The notes beneath the pieces were generated by a model, which saw nothing but the letters and a program-made list of their open reading frames with translations, was not told where the DNA came from and ran no database searches. The position numbers were made by a program, and so were the translations under genes. Shown piece after piece: positions 46,291 through 57,343 of a stretch of 64,000 nt of DNA. Origin of the DNA: Camellia lanceoleosa. Lineage: Eukaryota; Streptophyta; Magnoliopsida; Ericales; Theaceae. The number at the start of each line of letters is the position of its first letter. The stretch's first letter is position 1. Location of the stretch: NCBI GenBank assembly GCA_025200525.1, contig JANUSC010000391.1:124001-188000 (forward strand), given 5' to 3'.

Positions 46291-48325
46291 TTGTATCGAT
46301 TTTTCAACATGTTTCCTCAGAACTGTACATTTCATATTGCTTTGCAACCATTTTTTTGAAAACAGGGAGATTCCCATACCATCCGCGGGTATGGGAATGT
46401 CATGCGCAGATTGGTACTTGAGCTTCTGAGGTGGTTCGACGCCGTGGATGATCACGGGCTTTGGTTCTTCTGCGAGTGCGGCCGACTTCTTGCTGCAGCC
46501 TCTTCTAGCTGCCCTGGCCGAGAGGTGGTGGGACACCATCGACTCGTTCCACCTATCGGCAGCGGGAGACATGACGATGACTCCCTACGACTTCTCGATG
46601 CTCACTAGCATCGGGGTAGGGGGTGATCCGATCCCCTTCGACACCGACATGGACGAGTGGACCGCCGCTCAGATCTTCTTGCTTGGCGCGACTCCGCCTC
46701 TTGCGCGTCCAGGTTTCGTCCGCTACTCCTGGTTCGAGGTGCAGTTCTGGGTGCACCATCTTCTTGTTGTTGACGACTCGATGACTCGAGGCCTGGGCGT
46801 CTGTGCAGCGGCTTTCTGATGTTTTTGCTAGGGACGACCCTCTTCGCCGACCAGGCGAACACAGTGCCCCTCTGCCTTCTCAGTGCACTAGTGGATGTCC
46901 GGGACATCTTGTGTTATGACTGGGGCGGTGCCGCTCTGGCCACTCTTTACGGGTACATGAGCTCGGTCTCCCGTGGTAGCGGGCAGTTGCTCGGAGGCTA
47001 CTGGCGAGCTTGGGAGGTACGCCTTCTCCTCTACTTTACATTTCTGTTATGTACTTTCTGTACTCTGCACCTTGCACACTGCAGTAGTACCTTTACGCTT
47101 CTTTGTATACTATACACACGGCACACACATACTACGCTTTGCCTTGGTAGCCTGCTTTTCTGCTGTCCACTCTGCTCAATACACTGCACAACACATGGCT
47201 CTGCTATTTCTGCTTTATTCTGCATTCTGCTTTATCTGATAAATGTTCTAACATCTGTCTCGTAGTTGTGGGTTTACGCCTACTTCCCAGTGGAGCAGTC
47301 TGGGAAGCGGAGACTCCGCTGGTCATTCCCTTCTCGCGCCGCTATGATGGGAGATGCGCCCAGAGGCCGCGGGAGACTTTCAGCTTCTTTCGCCGCTACT
47401 TCGACACCATCACTCCTGCCGAGGTATGTTTTACTTGCAGTTCATTTAAGCTTCGCTTTTCCACTATATATTTGCAATACCAGTAGGCAATAAACTGTAT
47501 TTCAATTTCAGATCACCTGGCAGCCGTGGGCTCCTCTGCCAGCGATGGTGCAAGATCGGTTTGCCGGCGCGATCGAGACCTCGCGTTACCGGATTTTGCT
47601 GGAGGGCCCGATCTGTCAGGCTTGGTACCTGGGCACGCGCTTCTTGCGTCAGACCTTAGGTTTACCTGAGCAGATAGTCCCGGTGCATCCTCCTGAGCAT
47701 ATGAGGGACACCGAGAGTTTCACCGCTGAGCAGATGGCGGACTACACCATTGGCTGGGAGGAGGACGGCTTCAGAGGCGAGGGCGATTACTCAGAGTATG
47801 TCCGGACCTTCATCATGCGGCTGGCGGGCTCCAGTGAGCAGTGACTGCGGCGCCCGGCTAGAGGCGGTGGGAAGCGAGTGGGATCGTCCTGAGCTCGAGC
47901 TCATGGCGGGAGAAGTCTGAGAGGGGCGAGGCTGGCCCGCCTGCCAACCATCTTGACATCTGAGGGGCAGTGGGGAGACCTACAGATCCCTTTTGCTCCT
48001 CCCCATTTGGTCATGAGTTTGTCGGTATCCCGACTTGCCTCCGGTATGTATTCTTGAATTCTGTCTGATCATTTCATTTTAGTTTATTTGATATTCCTGA
48101 ATATTTGATGCATCCGATATTTTTGCGGGCTTCCTCAAAGTACACGGCGGTCATTGGGTGAATGCCTCCATGGCGGGGATGTTGCAGCGGACCTTTGAGT
48201 TCCTAGCCTTTTATGGCCTTCCGGTATGTTCTCTCTGACATAGCTTCAAACCATATACAAACTGTCTCGCATAATCTGATGCATAACACAACACCTGATA
48301 CCCAGCCCTCACGGCGCTTGATATA

Positions 48326-48510
48326 CTGTATTCATATACTGCACTCTGCACTGATAAACTGCTCACGGCATTCACACTCTGTATCCATACACTGCATTCT
48401 GCACTGATAAACTGCTCACGGCATTCACACTCTGTATCCATACACTGCATTCTGCACTGATAAACTGCTCACGGCATTCACACTCTGTATTCTCTATATT
48501 GATAAACTGC
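48326..48510. repeat. 53-bp tandem repeat in PMD intron
   Basis: Units starting CTGTATCCATACACTGCATT at 48326, 48379 and 48432, with a partial fourth at 48485; spacing is exactly 53 bp. It lies in the last intron. Confidence 0.93.
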
Positions 48511-48880
48511 TTCATGTATACTGATGCATTCGCCTTTTATACTTTTCAGCCTCCCTTCCCGATTCCTCCCGTGGGTGGCGGCGCTCCATCTGGACCTCCC
48601 ATTTCTACTCGGGATGGCAGGATATTCCCCCGCACCAGAGGGGGGCGTGGCCATGTGGGGGCGGCTCGCAGCTCAATCGCGAGGATGGCGAGTCGGGAGA
48701 GGCCTCGAGGAGGAGGCCGAGGCGGCTCGGGCTCGCTCCGGCAGCGACACTCGGCGATGCTCTGTGCTTACGCCCAAGAAGAGGCGAGGACGGATCCCGG
48801 CGAGGCCATTGATGATGATTCTGAGACCTGCTGTTTTTCTTTCATTTTCTTTTCTTGTACTTTTCTCTTTTGGTAGATAG

Positions 48881-50160
48881 AGTACTATGTACTGCCGCAG
48901 GCAGATTTTGCTTTCCTTAAAACTTATGTACTTGAAAAGATTATGAAATGGAACAAACTTTTATCTGAAAAAGAATGTTATATCTGCACATTTCATACTT
49001 TGCACCGCATGGCATCATATTACACCTCAAATGTAAATGATATTGATCTGTTGTTTGAAAACCGAGCACTCGCACTGTACTAATCAGATAACCAACCGAC
49101 TAAACAGCAAAACAGCTCATACAAATCCCTGCTCAATCCGAACACACAGCCCATACTCTGCTGGGGACTAATCTGCTGGGGATTGATCTGCATATAGCCC
49201 ATAATACAGCATTTGGTTCATTCTGCACACAGCAAACCCTGAACAAATAGCCCCAATCTGACGAGACGGATCACAAAGCTGATACGGTTGCAGTTGAAAC
49301 ACACTCGGATGTCCCAAATTTTCCCTTTCCTTCTCTTGCTTTGCACGGATGTAGAGAATGGCACAGCATTCTGAGCACAAGCGATTACTTTTGGAAGAGG
49401 ATGGGTTTTCAAACGGGGTATCGAGCCTACCACAGAACACGACGAGACAGACTCAAACAAAGAAACAAAAGGCACATGACCTAACACAACGAGACACACT
49501 TGGAAAAGACTCGAAGCGAAAATTGAGACTGACAAATCAAAAGACACGACACGCAGACATGTTTACAAAAAAGACCTCAGATCTCAAGAAGCCAGTTCCT
49601 CCGGGCATTAATTCCCATCATTTCTGATTTGTGATACTCGCATCGCTCGGCCCTCGGGCTCGGTTTTTTCTCTCAAAACCCTGTTCTCACTTTTCTCTCA
49701 GCTTACACCTCTATATTCTTTATTCTCTCATTTTCCATTCCTTCCCGGGGTGAATGACAGATGAATAGGAAGTCACGGGTTTACGCCCAACACTGTTAGC
49801 TCACGGCTATTCTCCCAGTGGATAGAGTGCCTTTCTGGCAAGTATGTTAACGGGAAAAGACGAAGACTGACTCGATTGTGCCCCTAGTTGGTCACTTTGA
49901 CCATTTTTTTTTTTTTTTGGTTGTTTTCTAAAGCAATTTTGATCAAAAACGAGAGTTGGATGAGCACACTTATTCAATTTTTGATTCGAAAATCATGCGA
50001 ATCAGGCTGTGAGCACTGAAAATTCTCCTTTTTGGGTCCACACATGGTCCAATTTTGAAAATGAAACAGTTTTCAAGAAAATAAGTCAACCTCAGTGAAA
50101 ATTTTCAAAAACTATTTTTGCAAACAATCAACGCTCAACGAGCGCGGAACTTACCCTTGA
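48881..50160 (-). other. Element E internal, no recognised content
   Basis: Sequence between the PMD gene and the conserved module. AGACTGACTC-like words recur here (49450-49540) and at 51740-51800. A T-rich run is at 49907-49920. No domain on either strand. Confidence 0.5.
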
Positions 50161-50340
50161 GATGCGCAACGTCGGATCGGAGACAATGGAAAATTGCCCC
50201 TGGCTTAAAGGGGGATAAGGCAACGGAAAGTTGCCCCTGGTTTAGACGGTAACTCAGGGCAACTTATGGCAATGCATGGCAACGGAAAGTTGCCCCTTGT
50301 TTAGATGATGTCGCGGCATTTCGTAAGCCAATCCTTGTTG
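50160..50340. repeat. GGCAAC-GGAAA-GTTGCC hairpin repeats in E
   Basis: Two perfect copies (about 50219-50235 and 50279-50295), each with 6-bp arms and a 5-base loop, followed by CCCTGGTTTAGA or CCTTGTTTAGA, plus a degenerate copy at 50185. Confidence 0.8.
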
Positions 50341-50499
50341 ATGATGATCGGACCCTCGGGCGCGGAGGAGTCGAAGACGGTTTGAACCAATATATGGACA
50401 CAGTCACCTGGAAGGTGTTGGTGGTTTGGACTTCAAGAGGAAGTTAATCACGTAACTCCGGGTTGCTGCAACGGAGATCTTGGATTCGGAGGAGGCAAA

Positions 50500-50900
50500 A
50501 GTAATCAAAACCATGACATGGACTGAGACGCTATGGAAGCGTTGGGGGCTGGACTTCAGGATGAAGTTGCCTACATATCCCAAACATGGGAATCAAGCCT
50601 TACGTAGTTCCGGTTAAGGTACACTCGGGTATTTTAACCCTCACTTTTTAGGCTCTAACTTCTGCCAAGGTGCCCAATGCGGGTTTTTGACCTTGCGAGC
50701 TTTGTTTTTTTTCTTTTTTTCTTTCTTTTCCTTTTCTTTTGCTTCTTCTTTTTTGCTATTCTTTGTTCTTTTCTTTTTTTGCTTCTTTTGTATTTTTTTT
50801 CTCTCTCTTTTTTCCTTTTCTTTTTCTCTGCTCTAACTTTTGCCTGGACCGCCCTTCCGGGTTTTCGGCCCAGCGAGCCTCTCAAAGGGTAAAAGTGTAG
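50500..50900 (-). repeat. Conserved non-coding module of E, matching D
   Basis: On the minus strand: TTTGAGAGGCTCGCTGGGCC ... GGGCGGTCC ... AAAGTTAGAG, a 100-bp AAG-rich purine stretch, GGTCAAAAACCCGCATTGGG ... AGAAGTTAGAG, then AACTACGTAAGGCTTGATTC and ATATGTAGGCAACTTCATCC. The order matches 27095-27350 in D. A 227-codon minus-strand ORF over the purine stretch is mostly a Lys/Arg run and is not called. Confidence 0.75.
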
Positions 50901-51338
50901 CAAGCCCATGCCAAATGGTTTTGAGATTGAAGCCCTCTGTATTGAGGAGGGCGACTGTTGTAGTGACTTGCAGAAGAATTCATCACGGTTGCTTCTCGAG
51001 CTTTGCTTGGTGGGATCTGATCTCCTTGATCTAACCTTGATGCGTCTTGCTCGAGGGTTGCTTCGAATTGGGCCATACAGGCGTTTCATGGCACTGAATG
51101 CTTTGAACAGATTCCAGTTTGCAACAGATGAATTGAAACTTGAGACCGAGAGCGATCCTGGGCTGCACAATCTCAAGAGCGGTTCCACACCGGTCTTCGC
51201 AAGACTGCGCAAAATATTTTGTTTTTGAAAGTTTTTAAGAAAGCGACAAATCACTCGTGTTGAAGATAGTATGGAACCAGTCTGGATCAGGCCAGGGTCC
51301 TTCTCAGTACTCACGCCGACAAGCATGATTTTATTCAT

Positions 51339-51913
51339 TAAAAGCTTAGCAGGCCTCTCTTTCTTTCAAAAATGATCAAAGCTTTGCAAAACCCGAGGAA
51401 TTCTTTCCTCTTTGTTTTTATCACCGCAGTGTTTGAAAAAGGTTTTTCTGAAAAGCTTAGGTCATTACGACGATGTTCAAGGCACAAGAGAATAAGTGAA
51501 ATGCACTGTCGTTCCATTCACATCTTCTGGCACGACTGGCTCAAATAGCAACAAATTCGGCCCATGATAGCCGCAGCTGTTCCATTCAGATTTGTTGGCA
51601 TAACTGGCTCCTTGGCAGAAACAAACTCAAAAAGCAATAGCAACCATTTGAAAGACAAAACGGTGTTTGAGGTAACAACCCCGAAATCACCTGGTATACT
51701 ATACAAAGGGCCCGACTTGCTCTGACAAAGACAGACTCTGTAAGCAAAAGACTGACTCAATATAGAGAGACAGACTCAAAAACAAAACAAAAGACTGACT
51801 CGACACCCAAGTCAGGATTTACAAAACTAGCATTGGCAGGTGCTCAAAAATGCGTGCCAAACGCCATATCCAAAAATGTACCAGACACTGCCCGCAGGCG
51901 GTTCACCTTCTGA
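51339..51913 (-). other. Element E between gag and module
   Basis: 575 bp without a recognisable domain. By position protease or the rest of gag would be expected on the minus strand, but no active-site motif is visible. Confidence 0.5.
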
Positions 51914-52885
51914 TTACATGCTTGCAGTATCTGTATCCTCGAAATCCAACAACTGAGTGGTGACAGATTTCGCTGAGGTGGGCGGGAGGATAACCTCGTT
52001 GTCAATCAAGTCTTGTACCTCATGACGGAGGCGGAAGGCGATGGCTAGCCGATGGTACGCCGATGCAGGAAGCATCATGCGTGGCGGGAGATTCTTTGGG
52101 AAAGGCCGAGGCTCCAGAGGTTTAAGGTGTCCCTTCTCGGCAAGGATCTGAAGTGCCTTGGACAATGGCATGTAGAGAGCATGGAAGACCCTGCGCCCTC
52201 AGGGCAGGTATTTTGGGGCCTGAGCACTCTTGCTAGATGCTCTAGCGAACGGATCGGCGAGTGCCTTGGTTTCGATCCTTCGGGAGGCAAGATTGGGAGA
52301 GGGAAGAACTGTTTTGGCATGACGGGGCCTATCCCGATTCTCGATTGATCGAAGCGCCTCAAAGTGAGTAGGGAAAGCATCCTCCACAGCTTTTGACATG
52401 ACTGTGGATATCTGTTGCTTGTTCATTCCCCCGGCTTTCAAAGCCTCTACTGCCCACAGCAGTTGTTCGGTAGGGTCGGCATCTGCCTTCATCTTACCTT
52501 TGTCTGCGGCCTCAGCCTGGTCTAGAACTTGGTTTGCTACGTCGTTGCCATAGTTGGAGGCCATCTCCGGTTGGCTGAGTTCAATTACTATTCGTCCCAG
52601 TAGCGGGGGCTCTTGGGGTATAAAGCCTCCGGCATATGGTGCGGCTGGTGGTGAAATGGACATTCCATAGGCGAGATCCGCCACAGATCTTTGAAGATCA
52701 CCTATCATTCCCATTAATTCAAATGTGGTGGGCTCACAAGCCTGATATAGTTGAGGAGTCCAGATTGGATGTGCGGCAGGCGACCTGGGCGGATGCGGCA
52801 TATCAACAGTAGTATCATTCTGTGGGGTGGTTCCTTGACTCAGTGCGGCCGTCATGACCACGATCTCTTCTGAATTCTGCGTCAT
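51914..52885 (-). pseudogene. Element E gag remnant
   Basis: Two minus-strand frames. 52885-52199 (228 codons) starts MTQNSEEIVVMTAALSQG, with a Pro-rich stretch and MIGDLQRSVADLAYGMS, the N-terminal part of Tat/Ogre gag. 52171-51914 holds LQILAEKGHLKPLEPRPFP and then YHRLAIAFRLRHEVQDLIDN, which corresponds to the end of gag. The central gag core seen in D (24600-25100) is missing, and the zinc-knuckle cysteines are replaced (SAYH, IAFRL). The protein is therefore deleted and shifted. Confidence 0.8.
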
Positions 52886-53588
52886 GTTTAGTCCTGCCTC
52901 AGCAAGGAGAAGACACTAGCTGTTCTGGATCGACCTACTGAACCTCTGAACTGAAACGAAAAACAAGCAGCATTTCAGCCCCAAACAGATCAAACATGGA
53001 TGTAGCCGGACAACTGCACTCTACTACTGAACACTGTTCCCCAGAATCACTATTCAAAACTGAACTGATACCCGCAGACACAGCTGATTCTCAACAACAC
53101 TGATACTGGTGCCCTCAGGCCGGATACCCAAAACTTGCAAACTGATATATGCGTTCCCTGCAGAGATACACTCTAAAAGCACATAACAGGTAAAAGGGAG
53201 CCAATACACCCCTATGCTGGGGTAGGGTTTCCCTGTCCTATTTTGTCAGGAGCTAGGGTTTCACTATGCACGCGGCGGTTTCAAACAACCTATATTGGGT
53301 AAGCAACCTGTCCTAGTTTGGAATGGTCACTATGGATTTCGATATGCGCTAGGTCGAATAGTCAAAAAGGGTGCCCCGGTAGAACCGGGGTTTGTGTTCT
53401 ACATCGGGCAGAGCTGGCCAATCGTCACCTTACGGACATGCCTTGACAAGACAAGCCTCCGGCAAACTGCTCAGGAATAGCAGATGGCCAACACGGTGTC
53501 CTAGGCACACCAATGCACATGCAATGCAAAGAGACACATAAGTGTAGTCAAAACAGGATATCACGAGTTCGACTCAAGCTCTCTAAAA
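52886..53588 (-). other. Element E leader between primer site and gag
   Basis: About 700 bp untranslated leader in the element's sense. No domain or obvious repeat is seen. Confidence 0.6.
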
Positions 53589-53606
53589 TCCCCAGCAGAG
53601 TCGCCA
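53589..53606 (-). promoter_or_regulatory. Element E primer binding site
   Basis: Minus strand reads TGGCGACTCTGCTGGGGA, five bases inside the right LTR. It is typical of Tat/Ogre elements. It shows that the right LTR is the 5' LTR. Confidence 0.85.
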
Positions 53607-53611
53607 GAAAC

Positions 53612-56600
53612 TGTAACAGCGCCCGTGGGGCCTCTCTGCTACAGTCCGGACTTCCCTTTTGTTTGTGTTGCGGTTCTAAATCTGAACCAAAGAGTCCAAC
53701 TCTGGCAAATCTTTTTGAAGGAAAACAGATTTTGAAAAAGTAGTGCCAAACATGGACTGCTTTGCTAGATTACAAAGTCGCCACCTAAATATTTTAAAAT
53801 GGGAAATTTAGGAAACCCTGACTCGGTGATGAAGGCCACATGTCCGTCATCACCAAAGTGGTCTTGGCTCGGGAGCTTGGGTACGATCAGGGAAGGTCAA
53901 ATTTATGAGCACCCTTTCGCCATTCAAGACCGGCCTCTACTAACCGTGATATCCGTTTTTGAAAACATTACATGCCCTTGTTCCAATTATTAACCTAGAA
54001 TTACTATGTTATGCGCGCAGCAAACAAGTATAGACTAGATCGCCTAATTTGGAAACGAACATTGCATATCCGTTTGTTTGGAAAACAATTTGAAATTGCT
54101 ACTCGCAAGTAGGCTAAAATACGGATTTCAATGAGCTTTTCCAACTCAAGCAACCCAACCTCCATCCACAGGCATTCAAATAGTTTATCTCACATAAACA
54201 CTTTGCCGCATGGTAAGCATACTGTCATGGCAACACTCACATGCATGTGGTATGCTAAAGCATAAAATACTTACATCGTACTCCGCGCCAAAACAAGAAA
54301 CTAGTTAGCAGACATGCATGTCCCTAGGTCATGTTAAGTGGCTAATGCAACGCACGCAACATGTAATTAGGATAGGCTCGGCTAATCCTAAAAGATGGCA
54401 TGTGGAATGCACTTTATTCGATGCACGTATTCAAGTTAGATTTGAAATACAATGCAGTTCGTATGATGTACCGAGCCCGGTGCATGTCAACAAATGCATG
54501 GATGCACGCATGCATTGCATAAGGTATGCTAAAATAAACGTGCCCTAATCTACCATCACAAGCAGGTAAATAAAAGGGAGAAAGAAATGGGGGTTGGAAG
54601 ACATACACCCACTCACGCACACTTATTACAATTACGCCCTCGTTCGGAGTGACCAAAAGAATAATACAAATAATTAACTACGCAAGCTAATTAAATATTA
54701 CAAATTCACTAAATTAATTAACAAATTAACTAAGTTAATTAAAGCAGTAAATGCCTCGGGAAGAGGGCAAGATGCATCACATGCCGGGAACTCGCTCGGA
54801 ATCGCACTGCCATGCATGATTGCCTCTGTTTTCCCTGCTTTCCATCTCAGAAGACTGCCAAAACTTCAGAAATGCTTCCTTAGGCACTGGAGATCACCAC
54901 CGGCTGGGGTAGAACACCACCGGCTGAAGGATGTGGCCACCGGCACTGAATTCATCCATCGGCTGCAAGTAGATTGCCGGTCGGCACTAAATGCCTGCAG
55001 AACCTGCAACTCACAGCAGCAGAGGACACAACTTGCATGGCAATGTAATTCAAAGCATGTATGCACCAAACACACTCCTTATCATGTTTTTGACTCAAAG
55101 GAAGATGTGCCTCGGTTCTCGGACCACCAATCACGCATTTCGATAAATGATTGCCCAAAGAACCAAGAGTGCAATTTTGATTTCAAATGCATGTAATGCA
55201 AACAAACAAACAAGGGTGCTAAACCTCTATCACACTCACTTTAAGAGGCTTAGCATGCATGTCAATGAAATGAAGCCCTAAGCATGTTACCTAGGCATGC
55301 AACATGGCAATGCAATGCAAGGATGCTAGCATGAAAACACACCTACAAAACAAGCATGCAAACTAGTCAATGGGGTGGACTTAAACATGGATTAGGCAGC
55401 TTCAAATAGGCCTAAAACCAATGGCCAAGATGCTAAGTCATGAGGGCCAAACACACATGCACACATGCACAAGTTAAGGCACCAACACTTGAGCATAACA
55501 AACAACCCTTAAGCACACTTAAAGGGGCACAACAATGGACAACTAGCATGCAATTTAGGCTCTGAAAATTATGCTATGAAATGATGCCAAATCATGTTAA
55601 GCAAGATAAACAAATGCATGCAACATAGGTTCAACACTTGAGGCAAGTCATGGAAGCATTGAACTACACTTATGCAAAAAAAATATGGCATGCATTGAAC
55701 AACCTAAAACAAAGTTTTAGCATGTTAAAACAAAGCCAAATGGCTACTTAGATGGCATCTAAGAGGCTTAAGCACAAAGGCATGCAACATGACCAATACA
55801 TGGAGCATTCAACACATGCTTTTAAAGCACTAAAGGAGCAACTAAGGTAAGCATACAAGCACACCAAAGGGACTGAAATGACATGCTAAATGGTTCCAAA
55901 CCATCAAAAATAAAGCAAGCAAGGCATGCTACACACTCATGCTCTTAAGGCCAACAAGCCAAACACAAAGGAGCTATGTTAAGCATGCTAAAATCAAACC
56001 AAATAACTATGGTCAGACCTAAAACATGTTAAAATAAGCATACAAGCTTCATGGATCTAGGCCTAAAACATGCTAGAAATAGAGGCACACAACCTAGGCA
56101 TGTTAAGGGACTATTAAGACATTACAAAGCAACTATGCAAAGCATGCAAGGAGTGCTAAAACCAACACTTAGCAATGTCATATTAGGGCATAATAAACAT
56201 AAAATGCAGCCAAGACATGCTCAACAAACAATCAAAACTATGCTCCCTCAGGAGGCCAAATCTTGCCCTTTTCAAGGACATCAAGGAGAGGGGGTGGCCC
56301 TCTCCTTCTTAGGACTTTAAGGCATCATCTACACCACTGAAATCTCTCAAGATTTCAGTGGTGAAGAGACCCCAACACCAAAATCTCGGAGCTCTCACAA
56401 AATAGCCCAAAAATGAGGCCTTTCAAGGCCTAAGAAGGGCCAAACTTCCCCGAAGCACAAAGTACGCTTAATAAACTATCAAGAGGACTAAAAAATAGAA
56501 CTTTTATGTGTTACAGACTAAGCACAAAAACTGTTTTAAACTAGGCAAAAATGGAATGCAAGAATGGGGGAAAAATGGGTAGTTTCTTACCCTTGATGAT

Positions 56601-57343
56601 CAACTCCAACAATGGTGACCTTGATGCCTCTTTAAGCTTCAAACCAACCAAGAACACCAAAAACAAGCCCTTAGCACCTCAGTTCCAAGAGGAAGGTGAA
56701 ACACTAGGTGTTGGTGAGCAATAGTAAGTCACAAACACCTAGTGTACAAAACAAGAGAGAAAGAGAGAGATAGGATAGATACACAAGACCTAACCTAAAA
56801 CCAGAGCTTCTCCCTCTCCTAAAATGTCTAACTCTCCAATTTTTCTAACCCTTGAGCCAAGAGAACAAGCCTCTCCTTATAGGCAACCAAAACTTACAAG
56901 TTAAGGCATCAAAGGGCTCATCCTTCCATACACGTGTATGGAGGGGAAACTAATGCAAAACAGCTGCCTTAAAATATCTCATAAAGCAACTGAACAGTAG
57001 TCGGCAGGGCAAAATGGTCATTTTTCCAAAAAGAGTGCTGACCGGCACAAAATAGTGCCGACCGGCACAATATAGTGCCGATGAGAACACCAACCAGCCG
57101 ATGGCCTCTAGCCAGTGCCGGTGGTGTGTGGGGATGCCTCACAAGGCATTCCCTACCCCTCCAAGGCAAAGCACAAGTGTTTGGTGCAAAACCAGACACA
57201 AAATGATCGAGTTCGGAGGTCCTGAGGCAAGGCGCGTAGCCGAGAACTCCGAGAACTCCAAACGAACACGAACATGGATAATCACCGGGTGTTCAAGCGG
57301 TGACGGCCAAGTCTTGAGGACGGTCAAAAATGGGGTGTCTACA
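53612..57343 (-). repeat. Element E 5' LTR
   Basis: 3732 bp, uninterrupted, TG...CA. It differs from the 3' LTR by scattered substitutions and small indels, for example an extra AGCAATGTCATATT near 56170. It contains the AGAGTCGCCACCT word (about 53776), the CATGC-rich tract, a TATA box at 56875-56883 and GTGCCGACCGGCAC palindromes (57040-57080). Confidence 0.93.

Larger units (their letters stand above)
45576..48876 (+). pseudogene. Plant mobile domain (PMD) gene, multi-exon, frameshifted, antisense inside E
   Basis: Likely exons: 45576-45799, 46366-47016, 47266-47423, 47512-47844 or beyond, about 48141-48223, and 48550-48876, most with GT/AG borders. Protein pieces: HFRGFDRALDPELLLREPTS (exon 1), FLLQPLLAALAERWWDTIDS and MTMTPYDFSMLTSIGV, YDWGGAALATLYGYMSSVSR (exon 2), IPFSRRYDG, WQPWAPLPAM, and a Gly/Arg-rich C-terminus. 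This is the PMD fold of MAIN/MAIL-type and transposon-linked proteins. Exons are GC-rich against AT-rich surroundings. Readings shift frame in exon 1 (near 45710), twice in exon 2 (about 46475 and 46815) and in exon 3 (about 47300), so it is broken here unless these are sequencing errors. Its function within the element is unknown. Confidence 0.8.
32246..57343 (-). mobile_element. Element E: Tat/Ogre-like retrotransposon with antisense PMD gene
   Basis: Spans 25.1 kb, or 18.8 kb without the CACTA insertion. The two LTRs are about 3.7 kb and nearly identical. The primer site lies beside the right LTR and the PPT beside the left, so the element is on the minus strand. The flanking duplication is CTTTT/CTTTC, one mismatch; the D 5' LTR shows the uninterrupted target. 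Internal order in the element's sense: primer site, gag remnant, conserved module, hairpin pair, antisense PMD gene, hairpin tandem arrays, PPT. No RT or integrase is recognisable, so it depends on a relative for movement. Confidence 0.9.

Noticed and set aside
46285..46907. Minus-strand ORFs opposite the PMD exons
   Set aside because: Shadows of GC-rich coding sequence; no domain, and the plus strand carries the PMD similarity and splice sites.
45576..48876. Calling the PMD gene an intact host gene interrupted by nothing
   Set aside because: It lies between the LTRs of E, and the reading shifts frame several times. I list it as a pseudogene within the element.
50655..51338. 227-codon minus-strand ORF with a Lys/Arg-rich end
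   Set aside because: The basic half comes from a purine microsatellite spacer inside the conserved non-coding module; the rest matches no domain.
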